13,908 nucleotides of DNA from Collinsella sp. (GCA_019425015.1 JAHYYJ010000019.1:1-13908); one strand, 5' to 3'; counted from the first letter of the stretch, positions 1 through 5,922 are shown. Made by a program: numbers and translations. Notes: generated from the letters alone by a model not told the origin.

Positions 1-1
1 G

Positions 2-70
2 GTCATCCAGCCCCGCCGTCCAAACAGCCGCCTGGACAAGGTGCGCCATATGTTCAGTAAGATTACTTGA
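2..70 (+). CDS. Possible 3' end of a gene cut by the window edge
   Basis: Read from base 2 the sequence is open for 22 codons and ends in TGA at 68-70, giving a basic C-terminus (ending RLDKVRHMFSKIT). Most codons in this frame end in G or C, as in the clear genes of the window, whereas the other plus frames do not. No function can be assigned. A minus-strand start reading MAHLVQAAVW out of the window is an alternative. Low confidence because so little is visible. Confidence 0.3.
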   Translation, partial: VIQPRRPNSRLDKVRHMFSKIT

Positions 71-91
71 TACACCACAGCAAAGAAGGTT

Positions 92-123
92 ACAGAATTA
101 TGTAGAGCTCCACATAATTCTGT
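92..123. repeat. Perfect 12-bp inverted repeat, 8-nt loop
   Basis: ACAGAATTATGT at 92-103 is exactly repeated in inverse at 112-123, separated by AGAGCTCC, which itself contains the GAGCTC palindrome. The right arm is followed by TGCATTTT, so it could act as a weak terminator for a gene ending at about 70. It could also be a protein-binding dyad. Confidence 0.7.
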
Positions 124-184
124 TGCATTTTCCAGCCTCTTGTGATACTATTTTGATACTAAGAAAATTGACAGCCGAAAATAG

Positions 185-222
185 CAGGTAAAATATTAGC
201 AAATTTGCGAATATTTTACCTG
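185..222. repeat. 38-bp near-perfect palindrome
   Basis: The arms CAGGTAAAATATT (185-197) and AATATTTTACCTG (210-222) are perfect complements, and the centre at 199-208 (GCAAATTTGC) is itself a palindrome. Only the pair 198/209 (A opposite G) breaks symmetry over 38 bp. Such symmetry without a T-run suits a dimeric protein site or a cruciform better than a terminator. Confidence 0.75.
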
Positions 223-223
223 T

Positions 224-260
224 AAATTCAAGAGAAATACTTCCTCGTATACTTGAATTT
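224..260. repeat. 9-bp inverted repeat with inner 4-bp stem
   Basis: AAATTCAAG at 224-232 pairs with CTTGAATTT at 252-260. Inside the loop ATAC (237-240) can pair with GTAT (247-250). It starts one base after the preceding palindrome ends, so the two may be one functional unit. Confidence 0.6.
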
Positions 261-320
261 GTCGAGTGGGAGTAGGCTGATAGGGTTCTGACCTGCACTT
301 TTGAGTGACGCACTGTGCCG

Positions 321-390
321 CTGAGTTTCGTTTCGTACGACAGTCATGGCAAAGCCACCAGCGACGGCGGTGAGTAAAAACGATTTCCTA
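321..390 (+). ncRNA. Candidate structured RNA element, copy 1
   Basis: Bases 321-384 align without gaps to 11467-11530, with 49 of 64 positions identical by hand count. The most constant parts are CTGAGTTT, GTACGA, an AGCGAC loop, GGTG, GTAAA and CGAT. Around the constant loop (360-365) a six-position stem forms between 354-359 (GCCACC) and 366-371 (GGCGGT) with one A/C mismatch. The other copy keeps the stem with changed bases. An intrinsic terminator starts only seven bases after the conserved block, which is the arrangement of a riboswitch or attenuator with a terminator platform. No known class is recognised with confidence. Confidence 0.45.
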
Positions 391-424
391 GCCTCCGTTC
401 CCGCGTTGGGACGGAGGCTTTTTC
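391..424 (+). terminator. Intrinsic terminator following candidate RNA
   Basis: GCCTCCGT (391-398) pairs with ACGGAGGC (411-418). CCC/GGG (400-402/408-410) extends the stem past a bulged T, and five T residues follow at 419-423. This sits inside a long open frame that begins at 346, which argues that the first part of that frame is not coding. Confidence 0.8.
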
Positions 425-462
425 TTTGGTCTTTTACTCCCTTTCACCTGCTATTTCGCTAT

Positions 463-521
463 TTACTCCCAGTGTTTCAAGATGGCAAAGCACTGGGCGG
501 TATTCGGAGGAATGGGAGTAA
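463..521. repeat. Nested inverted repeat around TTACTCCC...GGGAGTAA
   Basis: TTACTCCC (463-470) is mirrored by GGGAGTAA (514-521), and CCCAGTG (468-474) by CACTGGG (491-497). TTTACTCCC also occurs in direct orientation just upstream at 433-441. The right-hand half overlaps the repeat at 490-534. The stretch 425-560 shows structure rather than a gene. Confidence 0.5.
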
Positions 522-534
522 GGATTTATCCCAA
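490..534 (+). repeat. Short dispersed repeat D, copy 1 (GCACTGGGCGGTA family)
   Basis: This about 45-base block recurs at 7211-7254. The shared cores are GCACTGGGCGGTA and GGGAGTAAGGATTT, with only a few differences between them. A small hairpin ATTC-GGAG-GAAT follows the first core. In the other copy the bases differ (AATC-CGAG-GATC), with one exchange that preserves pairing. Function unknown. Confidence 0.6.
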
Positions 535-560
535 GTGAGTAGACGTGCGATTTTTGTCCC

Positions 561-592
561 CGGGCCCCGAAACGGGGACGTTTCGGGGCCCG
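561..592. repeat. Perfect 13-bp GC-rich inverted repeat
   Basis: CGGGCCCCGAAAC (561-573) and GTTTCGGGGCCCG (580-592) pair exactly around a GGGGAC loop. That loop can instead pair with GTCCCC at 556-561, so two mutually exclusive folds exist. It lies about 20 bases before the first plausible start of the BspA-like frame and may mark the junction at which that gene was truncated. Confidence 0.65.
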
Positions 593-612
593 TGAAACTC
601 AAATCGAACTCA

Positions 613-1290
613 ATGGGCGGCACCGACGGCTTCGTGCCGTTCCAGACCTCCGGCGCCTCCGTCCTCAAGCTGGGGGCGGGTGGCGTTCTGACTGACCCCG
701 AGTACGAAGTCCGCACCTGGCTCAACGCCACGCTGTTCGCCGACGGCGAGCTCAAGATCGGGTTCGCCAAGGCCGATGCGACAGGTCGCGAGGTGCTGGC
801 CTCCGACACGCTTTGCGCCAACGCCAAGTACGCCGCGATCCAGGCGACGCCCTGGGCTTCGTTCGGCAAGAGCGTGAAGCGCGTGACCATCGCCGCCGAC
901 ACATCGAGGGTCGCCAACGTGAACCTGAACTACTGGTTCTACAGTTGCAACGCCCTGACCTCGGTTTCTGGCATGGCGAACCTGCGCGGCGTGGCCTACA
1001 TGAACCGTACGTTCAACTCGTGCTCCGCGCTCACCGAGCTCGATCTGCGGGGCATGAGTCTGGCGTCGCTTTCTAGCATGCTCTACACGTTCGGTGCCTG
1101 CACCGCCCTTGAGCGCATCCTGGTCGATGCCGACTGGGGGCTGCCGAGCGGGTGCACGGGCTCTTCCACGTTCTACAACTGCAAGGCCATCGCGGGTGGC
1201 AACGGCACGACCTACGACTCTAAGCAGACGACGTACGCGATGTGCCACATCGACCGCGAGGGGCAGGCGGGCTACCTCACTGCCGGGTAG
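613..1290 (+). CDS. BspA-like (DUF285) leucine-rich-repeat protein, 5'-truncated
   Basis: A 225-residue product from ATG 613. It carries DUF285/BspA-type repeats, recognisable by the pattern of NYWFYSCNALTSV, MNRTFNSCSALTELDL and TFGACTALERILVD, where a short turn rich in F, C and S precedes an A-L-T/E-x-L strand. Such proteins are surface proteins or tail-associated host-recognition proteins in prophages of gut bacteria. The frame is open from 346, but 346-612 holds a terminator and strong inverted repeats and reads as non-coding. No ribosome binding site precedes ATG 613 (or in-frame GTG 592), so I infer that the N-terminal part of the gene is lost. It precedes the lysis cassette, as a phage tail-fibre gene would. 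Confidence 0.65.
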   Translation: MGGTDGFVPFQTSGASVLKLGAGGVLTDPEYEVRTWLNATLFADGELKIGFAKADATGREVLASDTLCANAKYAAIQATPWASFGKSVKRVTIAADTSRVANVNLNYWFYSCNALTSVSGMANLRGVAYMNRTFNSCSALTELDLRGMSLASLSSMLYTFGACTALERILVDADWGLPSGCTGSSTFYNCKAIAGGNGTTYDSKQTTYAMCHIDREGQAGYLTAG

Positions 1291-1313
1291 CGGCTTGGGA
1301 CTGAGCATAATGG

Positions 1314-1362
1314 CACCCCTGGCAGCTGCGCAGGCGCCCTTCCTGCGCTGCTGCCAGGGGTG
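1314..1362. terminator. Very strong stem-loop after the BspA-like gene
   Basis: CACCCCTGGCAGC (1314-1326) pairs perfectly with GCTGCCAGGGGTG (1350-1362). After a T/T mismatch, GCGCAGG (1328-1334) pairs with CCTGCGC (1342-1348), leaving a 7-nt loop. That is 20 pairs in 49 bases. It begins 24 bases after the stop codon, so a transcription end or RNA-stabilising structure is likely. No T-run follows, so classical intrinsic termination is not certain. Confidence 0.6.
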
Positions 1363-1425
1363 AGCGCGCCGCCCCCGTGGTGTGGGTTAGGCGATGGGAT
1401 GCGGCGGCGTGTAGCGAGAACTGCT

Positions 1426-1812
1426 TTACTCCTCGATTTCGGAAGATAGGTGAACCTTCCCCTTTATTTGAGGCTTCTGCTTTTCGATCTGGCGATAAAG
1501 CCTGTTGTACTCGATAGCCCACGGCCTTTCGATTTTTCGCAGAGCCAGAAGGTTCATGTGGCTAGTCGTATATGCCCTTGCCTTTTCTTTGGAAAAGCCT
1601 TCGTACATCGTCAGGTATCTTGCGAAATCACGCTGGAAGAATCCTTCGTAGCGTTCCTGCGACAACAGCTGCTCCGCTTCTCCTCGAGGCAAATCCCAGT
1701 GTTTTTGCAACAGGCCCAGGATTGCTTCCGTGGATGCAGGAGTCTCGTTAAGAGCCGCTACAGCTCTCAAGAGACTTTCGTCGTACCCCTCCTCGTAAAG
1801 CCGGCTTTCCAT
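1426..1812 (-). CDS. Hypothetical 128-aa protein, opposite-strand phage cargo
   Basis: A 128-residue, charged, helix-rich soluble protein of unknown function, with no signal peptide or membrane segment. The start at 1812 is supported by GGGAGGT eight to nine bases upstream on the minus strand. It is the only gene on the minus strand between the tail-like gene and the lysis cassette. It is visibly AT-richer than its neighbours and has its own AT-rich upstream region. That is the usual picture of a moron, a cargo gene inserted in a prophage and expressed in the lysogen, often for host fitness or superinfection immunity. This role is inference from position and composition; I recognise no motif. 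Confidence 0.7.
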   Translation of the reverse strand: MESRLYEEGYDESLLRAVAALNETPASTEAILGLLQKHWDLPRGEAEQLLSQERYEGFFQRDFARYLTMYEGFSKEKARAYTTSHMNLLALRKIERPWAIEYNRLYRQIEKQKPQIKGKVHLSSEIEE

Positions 1813-1864
1813 TTCTACCTCCCGTTAGCGACTCTTTCGAACAATCGTTACTGTGCTTTTTCTT

Positions 1865-1884
1865 ATTTTACCTCGCTTTTTATA
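1865..1884 (-). promoter_or_regulatory. Possible promoter of the 128-aa gene
   Basis: The minus strand between this gene and the start of the lysis cassette is AT-rich and offers TATAAA (1879-1884) and TAAAAT (1865-1870) as -10-like hexamers. No convincing -35 could be fixed, so this marks the probable promoter zone rather than a defined site. Confidence 0.3.
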
Positions 1885-1969
1885 GCAGCGATTCAGCTAC
1901 CAGCTGATTTGTGACCGCAGCGGATGATGGGGCCGTTGAAGTTGGTCCATGTTCTGCTGGGAGGTCCTT

Positions 1970-2188
1970 GTGGAGTCTATTGCGGTGGCGCTCATCGGCG
2001 TCGTGACGCAGGTCGGGGTGATCGCGTCGAACTCGCGAAGCCGCGCGGTGATGGAGCTCAAGATTGACGAGCGCGCGCGGCGCGTTGAGAAGCACAACTG
2101 CCTCATCGAGCGCACCTACAAGCTCGAGCAGGACATGGCCGTGGTCAGGCGCGACGTTGACGCTCTTGAGGAGAGGAGCGGCAGATGA
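1970..2188 (+). CDS. Small phage membrane/coiled-coil protein of lysis cassette
   Basis: A 72-residue protein read from GTG 1970, chosen because GGGAGG ends five bases upstream; an in-frame ATG at 1949 lacks such a site. Residues 1-20 (VESIAVALIGVVTQVGVIAS) form one hydrophobic segment. The rest is charged and heptad-like (ELKIDERARRVEKH, YKLEQDMAVVRRDVDALEER), so it is a one-span protein with a coiled coil, similar in plan to XhlA-type or spanin-like accessory lysis proteins. Its stop overlaps the next start as ATGA, indicating translational coupling to the holin gene. The family is not firmly identified. Confidence 0.7.
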   Translation: MESIAVALIGVVTQVGVIASNSRSRAVMELKIDERARRVEKHNCLIERTYKLEQDMAVVRRDVDALEERSGR

Positions 2189-2397
2189 ACCGTTTTCTGA
2201 CGAGCAACGAGCGGCAGTGGCGCTTTATGCGCACGGTCGTCCAGGGCGTCCTGGGCGTCGTAGTGGCCAACGTCGACCTGCTCATGGGCGTGGCCGTGCT
2301 CGACCCCACGCGGCGCGCGCTGTGCGTGGCCATGGTGATGGCCGTGCTCTCGCCCGTTATTGCCGAGCTGGGAAAGGCGGGCGATTCCTATGAGTGA
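2185..2397 (+). CDS. Phage holin
   Basis: A 70-residue protein with a charged N-terminus and two hydrophobic segments, about residues 17-35 (VVQGVLGVVVANVDLLMGVA) and 45-60 (ALCVAMVMAVLSPVIA). Small two-span proteins directly before an endolysin are holins, which form membrane holes that release the lysin at the end of the lytic cycle. GAGGAGAGG lies a few bases upstream. It overlaps the upstream gene by four bases and the downstream acidic peptide by eight. Assignment rests on size, topology and position. Confidence 0.75.
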   Translation: MNRFLTSNERQWRFMRTVVQGVLGVVVANVDLLMGVAVLDPTRRALCVAMVMAVLSPVIAELGKAGDSYE

Positions 2398-2527
2398 GTA
2401 CGCAAGCGAGGAGGAGCGCTGGGAGGAGTTGCGCGAGCCCGGCTGCGAGCCCGACACGCCCAGCGACTTCAAGCCCGAGGAGGGCGAGGACGCGGGATTC
2501 AAGGAGGTCAGCGCCAATGGGGCATAG
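2390..2527 (+). CDS. 45-aa acidic phage peptide
   Basis: A 45-residue frame starting MSEYASEEERWEEL, strongly acidic, with no membrane segment. It overlaps the holin gene by eight bases and the amidase start by eleven, so it fills the only gap in the cassette in a third frame. Codons favour G/C at position three, as expected for a translated gene. Upstream GGAAAGG is a moderate ribosome binding site. Function unknown; it may be a translational link to the endolysin. Confidence 0.5.
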   Translation: MSEYASEEERWEELREPGCEPDTPSDFKPEEGEDAGFKEVSANGA

Positions 2528-3334
2528 CATCCTGTTCAAGCAGTGCGGCAGCGACCGCATGACGCGCAGGCGCTCGCACGCCATCGACCGCATCGTGATC
2601 CACTACACGGCGACTCTGGCGTCGGCCCGCAACAACGCGATCTACTTCTCGCACAACGAGCGGCAGGGGTCGTCCGCCCGCTACTTCGTGGGCGACATCA
2701 CCGACGAGATCTACCAGAGCGTGGCCGAGGGCGACACCGCCTGGCACGCCGGCAACTGGCTCATGAACTGCCGCAGCGTCGGCATCGAGGCCGTGAGCGC
2801 TAGCGAGGACTACAGCGAGGTCGAGGCGGGCAAGCTCGCCTGGCTCGTGCAGACCCTCATGAAGCGCTACGGCATCTCCGAGGGCGGCGTCATCCGCCGC
2901 TACGACGTGACCGACAAGATCTGCCCCGCGCCCTACATCGCCGCCGGGCGCAGGGCAGCCCTGCGCCCGCGCATCTGCCGAGGCGCCGGGTCTTCGGACA
3001 CCGTGGCTGCGGGGTCTTCCGGCAGTGGCGGCTCTGCGCCCTCGGGTGACGTGGCGAGCCTGGCGTGGCGCGTCATCAACGAGGAGTTCGGCAACGGCGA
3101 GGCGCGTAAACGGGCCCTGGGCTCGCGCTACTTCGAGGTGCAGGCCGAGGTGAACCGGATTCTCTCGGCGGTGGTTCCGGCGGTTCTTCTTCGTCCGGCA
3201 GTGGCGAGGTCGACATCGACGCGCTGGCACGCACCGTCATCAACGGCGACTACGGCAACGGCGAGGAGCGCAAGCGACGGTTGGGCTCCAACTACGCCGC
3301 CGTGCAGCGCTGTGTGAGCCAGATGCTCTCGTGA
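2517..3334 (+). pseudogene. N-acetylmuramoyl-L-alanine amidase endolysin with Cpl-7-type repeats, frameshifted
   Basis: Start ATG 2517 follows AAGGAGG at ideal spacing. Residues 20-145 form an Amidase_2/PGRP-type domain that would cut the amide between muramic acid and the stem peptide. The first zinc-ligand His is present (IVIHYTA, His29), as are TAWHAG and the ligand Cys (KICPAP, Cys136). The usual His of the HYDV motif is Arg128 (VIRRYDV), so zinc binding is doubtful. A Gly/Ser linker leads to a Cpl-7-like wall-binding repeat (LAWRVINEEFGNGEARKRAL...NRIL). A second repeat (LARTVINGDYGNGEERKRRL...) and its GGGSGGSSSSGSG linker continue in another frame. The break is at about 3160-3168, and one additional G there would restore a roughly 272-residue protein. 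The uncorrected frame ends at 3317. Confidence 0.8.
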
Positions 3335-3371
3335 GGCGGTTTCGCGAGGAGCTGGCGGAGGGCTGGCAATC

Positions 3372-3452
3372 GTGGCTTGCATCCCTGTGTTGCTGGCGGC
3401 GGCCGTTCTCATGCCAATCCCTTGGATGCTTGGATTGATATACAACAAATAA
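3372..3452 (+). CDS. Possible 26-aa membrane peptide
   Basis: From GTG 3372 the frame reads IPVLLAAAVLMPIPWMLGLIY, a single hydrophobic span ending in NK and TAA. GGAGGG lies about ten bases upstream, and the frame ends just before a terminator, so it would be the last gene of the lysis operon. It is short enough to be chance; the hydrophobic bias and position are the only support. Confidence 0.3.
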   Translation: MACIPVLLAAAVLMPIPWMLGLIYNK

Positions 3453-3464
3453 TTCTTTTTGATG

Positions 3465-3503
3465 AGAGGCGCAGGTCAAGTTTGGACTGCGCCTCTTTGT
3501 TTG
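3465..3503 (+). terminator. Intrinsic terminator of the lysis cassette
   Basis: AGAGGCGCAG (3465-3474) pairs with CTGCGCCTCT (3487-3496), followed by TTGTTTGG. It closes the holin-amidase operon. Confidence 0.8.
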
Positions 3504-3670
3504 GACGGTCGGGGGGTTACGAACAATCCTGAACGGAGCGCTTCCGAGCGTTGCGGAGTGTAAGAGACGATTTTTAAAACAGCATATTCTACCTGCGGTT
3601 TTGTTGATTATCGTTCTGAACCGTTTTGAAGTGCTCTATGGTCTCCGATTAGCTCGCGGCTAAGTCCCTG
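3504..3670. other. Gene-free spacer
   Basis: No frame with a credible start, ribosome binding site or codon bias is seen on either strand between the two terminators. The stretch is mixed in composition and shows no strong repeats. Confidence 0.5.
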
Positions 3671-3699
3671 AAAAGTAAAAGGCGCCCGTGCGGGCGCCT
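3671..3699 (-). terminator. Intrinsic terminator, minus strand
   Basis: AGGCGCCC (3680-3687) and GGGCGCCT (3692-3699) form a perfect stem. On the minus strand it is followed by a T-rich tract (TTTTACTTTT, 3671-3680). It starts three bases beyond the stop of the relic frame at 3702-3890. Confidence 0.8.
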
Positions 3700-3701
3700 G
3701 C

Positions 3702-3890
3702 CTAGGACCGAGATTCGTTCGATTGTGGTCGGAATGCTCGTCTTCCGCGGTGCTGTCGTCCGGAGTCCGGCATCTGTCGTTCGCCTCTTCTGTCGTGTTT
3801 GATGTTGCGCGTTCTGCGAGCGACCTTGCGCAGGCCTACCGGCCCGTTGCCCCAGGTGCACCCGGATAAATGGCACCCATCGGTTGGGAC
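3702..3890 (-). pseudogene. Relic of a gene 3' end with basic C-terminus
   Basis: A 63-codon minus-strand frame without a usable start codon ends with TAG at 3702-3704, immediately before a strong intrinsic terminator. The predicted tail is very rich in Arg, with RKVARRTRNIKH and RGERQMPDSGRQHRGRRAF. It looks like a disordered nucleic-acid-binding C-terminus, such as those of RNA helicases or ribosome-associated proteins. A stop-plus-terminator with no beginning suggests that the body of the gene was deleted when the kinase segment arrived. The overlapping 75-codon frame at 3649-3876 runs through the terminator and is less likely. Confidence 0.35.
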
Positions 3891-4015
3891 TCAGCTTATC
3901 GAAATCGAACTATATGGGAGAGAGCGGAAGGGTGAACGGCCTAGGGTGCAACCAAGATGCCGTCTATCGTATCGTTTTCCCTAGACGAACGCAGGCCTGC
4001 GCTGCATTAATGAAT

Positions 4016-5530
4016 CTACACGGAGTCGTTGAGAAGGTCTTCCAGCATCGGGTCTATTCCGCTGGTGATAATATCCTCAATCAGATGCTGGGCATGGAAA
4101 CGGTTGATTTGCCATGCTACATATGAAAGCGTTTGGCAGGCACGCTCCTTGATGTCGTATGGCGCCTTGCTTAAAACAATCGACTTTGCGATGTCGGCAA
4201 ATGGATCGTGGTCTTCCCATGTCTTGCAGACTTGCGTCATGCTCTGGTCGATAGCATCCATGACAAAGGCCGCATTGCCGTTGTCGATTTCCGTAAATTT
4301 GACAACCGTTTTAGCGAACGCGGGGTTTGACGCTACCCGTGAGCACAGCTGCTCATCGGTCATTTCGAGAATCCATTCGGCAACCTCTCCGTCGAGGATT
4401 CCCCGTGCTGCCTTTTCCGCAAGTTTCGTTTCCCGGTCCGCATCTGCTATCGAAGACAACCTTCGCTTTATCGCGCTCAAAAACTCTGCCGCATCCTGGT
4501 ATCTTTTCGACGGATCGTCTGCGGTTGCTTTTTCTACCAGCGGTCGAAGACGATGATTCGTTTTTGTCGGATGTCCGGCGAGCACGAAGTTGATAATCCT
4601 GCCCAAGGAAAAGACATCGCTCCTTTTGTCCCCATCTTTTAGATAGACAAGCTGTTCAGGTGAACAGTAGAACCACTGTCCATAATTGTTTGTGTTGGTG
4701 GTTTGGTAGGATGAAAGTGTGTTCAAGTTCTTTCCAAGCCCGAAATCGGCAATCTTCAGTTGGCCGCTCAGTAGAAAAATATTCGTGGGGCTTAGATCTC
4801 GGTGAATGTATCCGCGCGAGTGAATGGCAGCCATGGTGCCAACTATCTGCTCGATTATGGACATCTTGACTTGCTCGGATAGAGGATTGTCCATGAACTC
4901 TAGTAGCGTGGTCTCGCCGGCCTCCATCGTGTAGGAGCAATTGCTCTCGTCGAAATCAAAGACACGGAGAACCCCTGGCAGCTCCGAAAGATCATTCATT
5001 ATCTCGTATTCGCGCTTGAAGCGATGGCGGTTTCTTGCATCAAGGGCTACTTCGGGCATGAGCTTTTTCAGGACTCTGCCTGTTGACTTTTGCCTGAACG
5101 CTTCGGCAAAGCCGCCTTTCCCGATCGGGATTAGATCCGAATCAATCACCACAAGCTTCATCTCGCCGTCTGTTCCGACTATCTCAAGCTCGTCGGAGAT
5201 TAGTACTTGGTTGAACCGTTTCTTCGCTTTGTCCGCCCTTTCTCGGGCTTCGATTTCATCGCAGCCAAAAGTACTGACCATATACTTGAATCCAAGAACG
5301 ATTGAGAAAAAACGATCGAGACGGCCGCTCGACGCAACACTGGCTATCTTTCCGGCGGCGTATCTCCATCTGGTAGGAGCGTTGCCACCTTGGTAGATGT
5401 CCCGGAAGTCAAAATGGTCATTGAAGAATGTCACTATTTGAGGGCCCGACAAGTAGTGGAACAGCTCTCCTTCGTCGCCCACGAACATCTTTGCAATAGA
5501 TTCGAGCGACCGCTCGCTGAGTAATGGCAT
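4016..5530 (-). CDS. Serine/threonine protein kinase with novel N-terminal domain
   Basis: 504 residues from ATG 5530; GAGGAGG lies eight bases upstream, while the earlier in-frame ATG at 5551 has no binding site. Residues 1-115 form an unfamiliar helical domain (FVGDEGELFHYLSGPQIVTFFNDHF), loosely recalling N-terminal modules of abortive-infection proteins. Residues 130-360 are a eukaryotic-like kinase: glycine loop GKGGFA (137-142), Lys155/156, Glu174, HRDLSPTN (243-250, with Ser in the usual Lys position), DFG (262-264) and SPEQ (290-293). Catalytic Lys, Asp, Asn and DFG are all present, so it should be active. Residues 365-504 are predicted helical and unassigned. There is no membrane segment, so it is not PknB-like. 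It stands alone and is AT-richer than the flanking phage genes. A phage-defence or stress-signalling role is inference. Confidence 0.85.
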   Translation of the reverse strand: MPLLSERSLESIAKMFVGDEGELFHYLSGPQIVTFFNDHFDFRDIYQGGNAPTRWRYAAGKIASVASSGRLDRFFSIVLGFKYMVSTFGCDEIEARERADKAKKRFNQVLISDELEIVGTDGEMKLVVIDSDLIPIGKGGFAEAFRQKSTGRVLKKLMPEVALDARNRHRFKREYEIMNDLSELPGVLRVFDFDESNCSYTMEAGETTLLEFMDNPLSEQVKMSIIEQIVGTMAAIHSRGYIHRDLSPTNIFLLSGQLKIADFGLGKNLNTLSSYQTTNTNNYGQWFYCSPEQLVYLKDGDKRSDVFSLGRIINFVLAGHPTKTNHRLRPLVEKATADDPSKRYQDAAEFLSAIKRRLSSIADADRETKLAEKAARGILDGEVAEWILEMTDEQLCSRVASNPAFAKTVVKFTEIDNGNAAFVMDAIDQSMTQVCKTWEDHDPFADIAKSIVLSKAPYDIKERACQTLSYVAWQINRFHAQHLIEDIITSGIDPMLEDLLNDSV

Positions 5531-5551
5531 CGTTCTGTCCTCCTCGTTCAT

Positions 5552-5800
5552 CTGTCGTCATCCTAGTCACCGGAGTGCATTCTGCCAAGGATATTTGTCT
5601 TAATGAGCTGCTATCTTTTTGTGCTCTCCGCTCATATGATTATCCGACTTTGCCTGGTTATTAATGCATCAGAAAATCGACAACCCCGTAGCTGGCATCC
5701 TCGTTAGCTCAAAGGATATTATGACGACGAGGCAATCCCGAAGCTGGCGACATCATTCGTGTAATAAGTCTTGTCACGTTTCAGGATTTCACTAACTTAT
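5552..5800. other. Gene-free region upstream of the kinase
   Basis: No credible gene is seen. On the minus strand AT-rich tracts around 5600-5680 (including GGATAAT and TTAATAA) could carry the kinase promoter, but no -35/-10 pair with good spacing could be chosen with confidence. Confidence 0.4.
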
Positions 5801-5802
5801 AA

Positions 5803-5922
5803 GCAAGCCACCCGAGACTACTCACCTTTCCCGCCGATGGCGAAGCCCTGCGACCTGGGGTTTTGCGAATGTCGCGCAAGCCACCTGCGTTAATTCACCT
5901 ACTGTTGAAGCTGGTGGCTTGC
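5803..5922. repeat. Three copies of GCAAGCCACC (two direct, one inverted)
   Basis: GCAAGCCACC occurs at 5803-5812 and 5876-5885, and its inverse GGTGGCTTGC at 5913-5922. The last two form a 10-bp inverted repeat around a 27-nt loop. It lies just upstream of the LexA-type module A, and nothing coding is visible here. Confidence 0.55.

Larger units (their letters stand above)
71..320. other. AT-rich gene-free stretch with three consecutive inverted repeats
   Basis: No convincing gene lies here. A short minus-strand frame at 98-313 has no ribosome binding site and runs through the hairpins. The stretch is much richer in A/T than the genes that follow and is dominated by three inverted repeats listed separately. 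It lies between a possible gene end and a candidate structured RNA. No recombinase gene or target-site duplication is visible, so an attachment site is only a guess. Confidence 0.6.

Noticed and set aside
321..384. Assignment of the two-copy RNA as a c-di-GMP-I (GEMM) riboswitch
   Set aside because: Only a GCAAA-stem-GnnnAAA likeness is seen. The conserved GACGCAAAGC segment and the second helix cannot be found in both copies.
346..612. N-terminal 89 codons of the long frame that contains the BspA-like gene
   Set aside because: The DNA contains an intrinsic terminator, two strong inverted repeats, a dispersed repeat and part of a structured RNA candidate, and the translation has no family likeness. 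Coding probably begins only at about 592-613.
1839..1850. GAAC-AATC-GTTA upstream of the 128-aa phage cargo gene as a LexA box
   Set aside because: One of the eight core positions fails, and a 7-of-8 match in AT-rich DNA is weak evidence without a genome-wide comparison.
2508..3230. 240-codon minus-strand frame opposite the amidase
   Set aside because: Arg/His-rich translation typical of an antisense shadow in high-GC DNA; the plus strand carries the amidase motifs.
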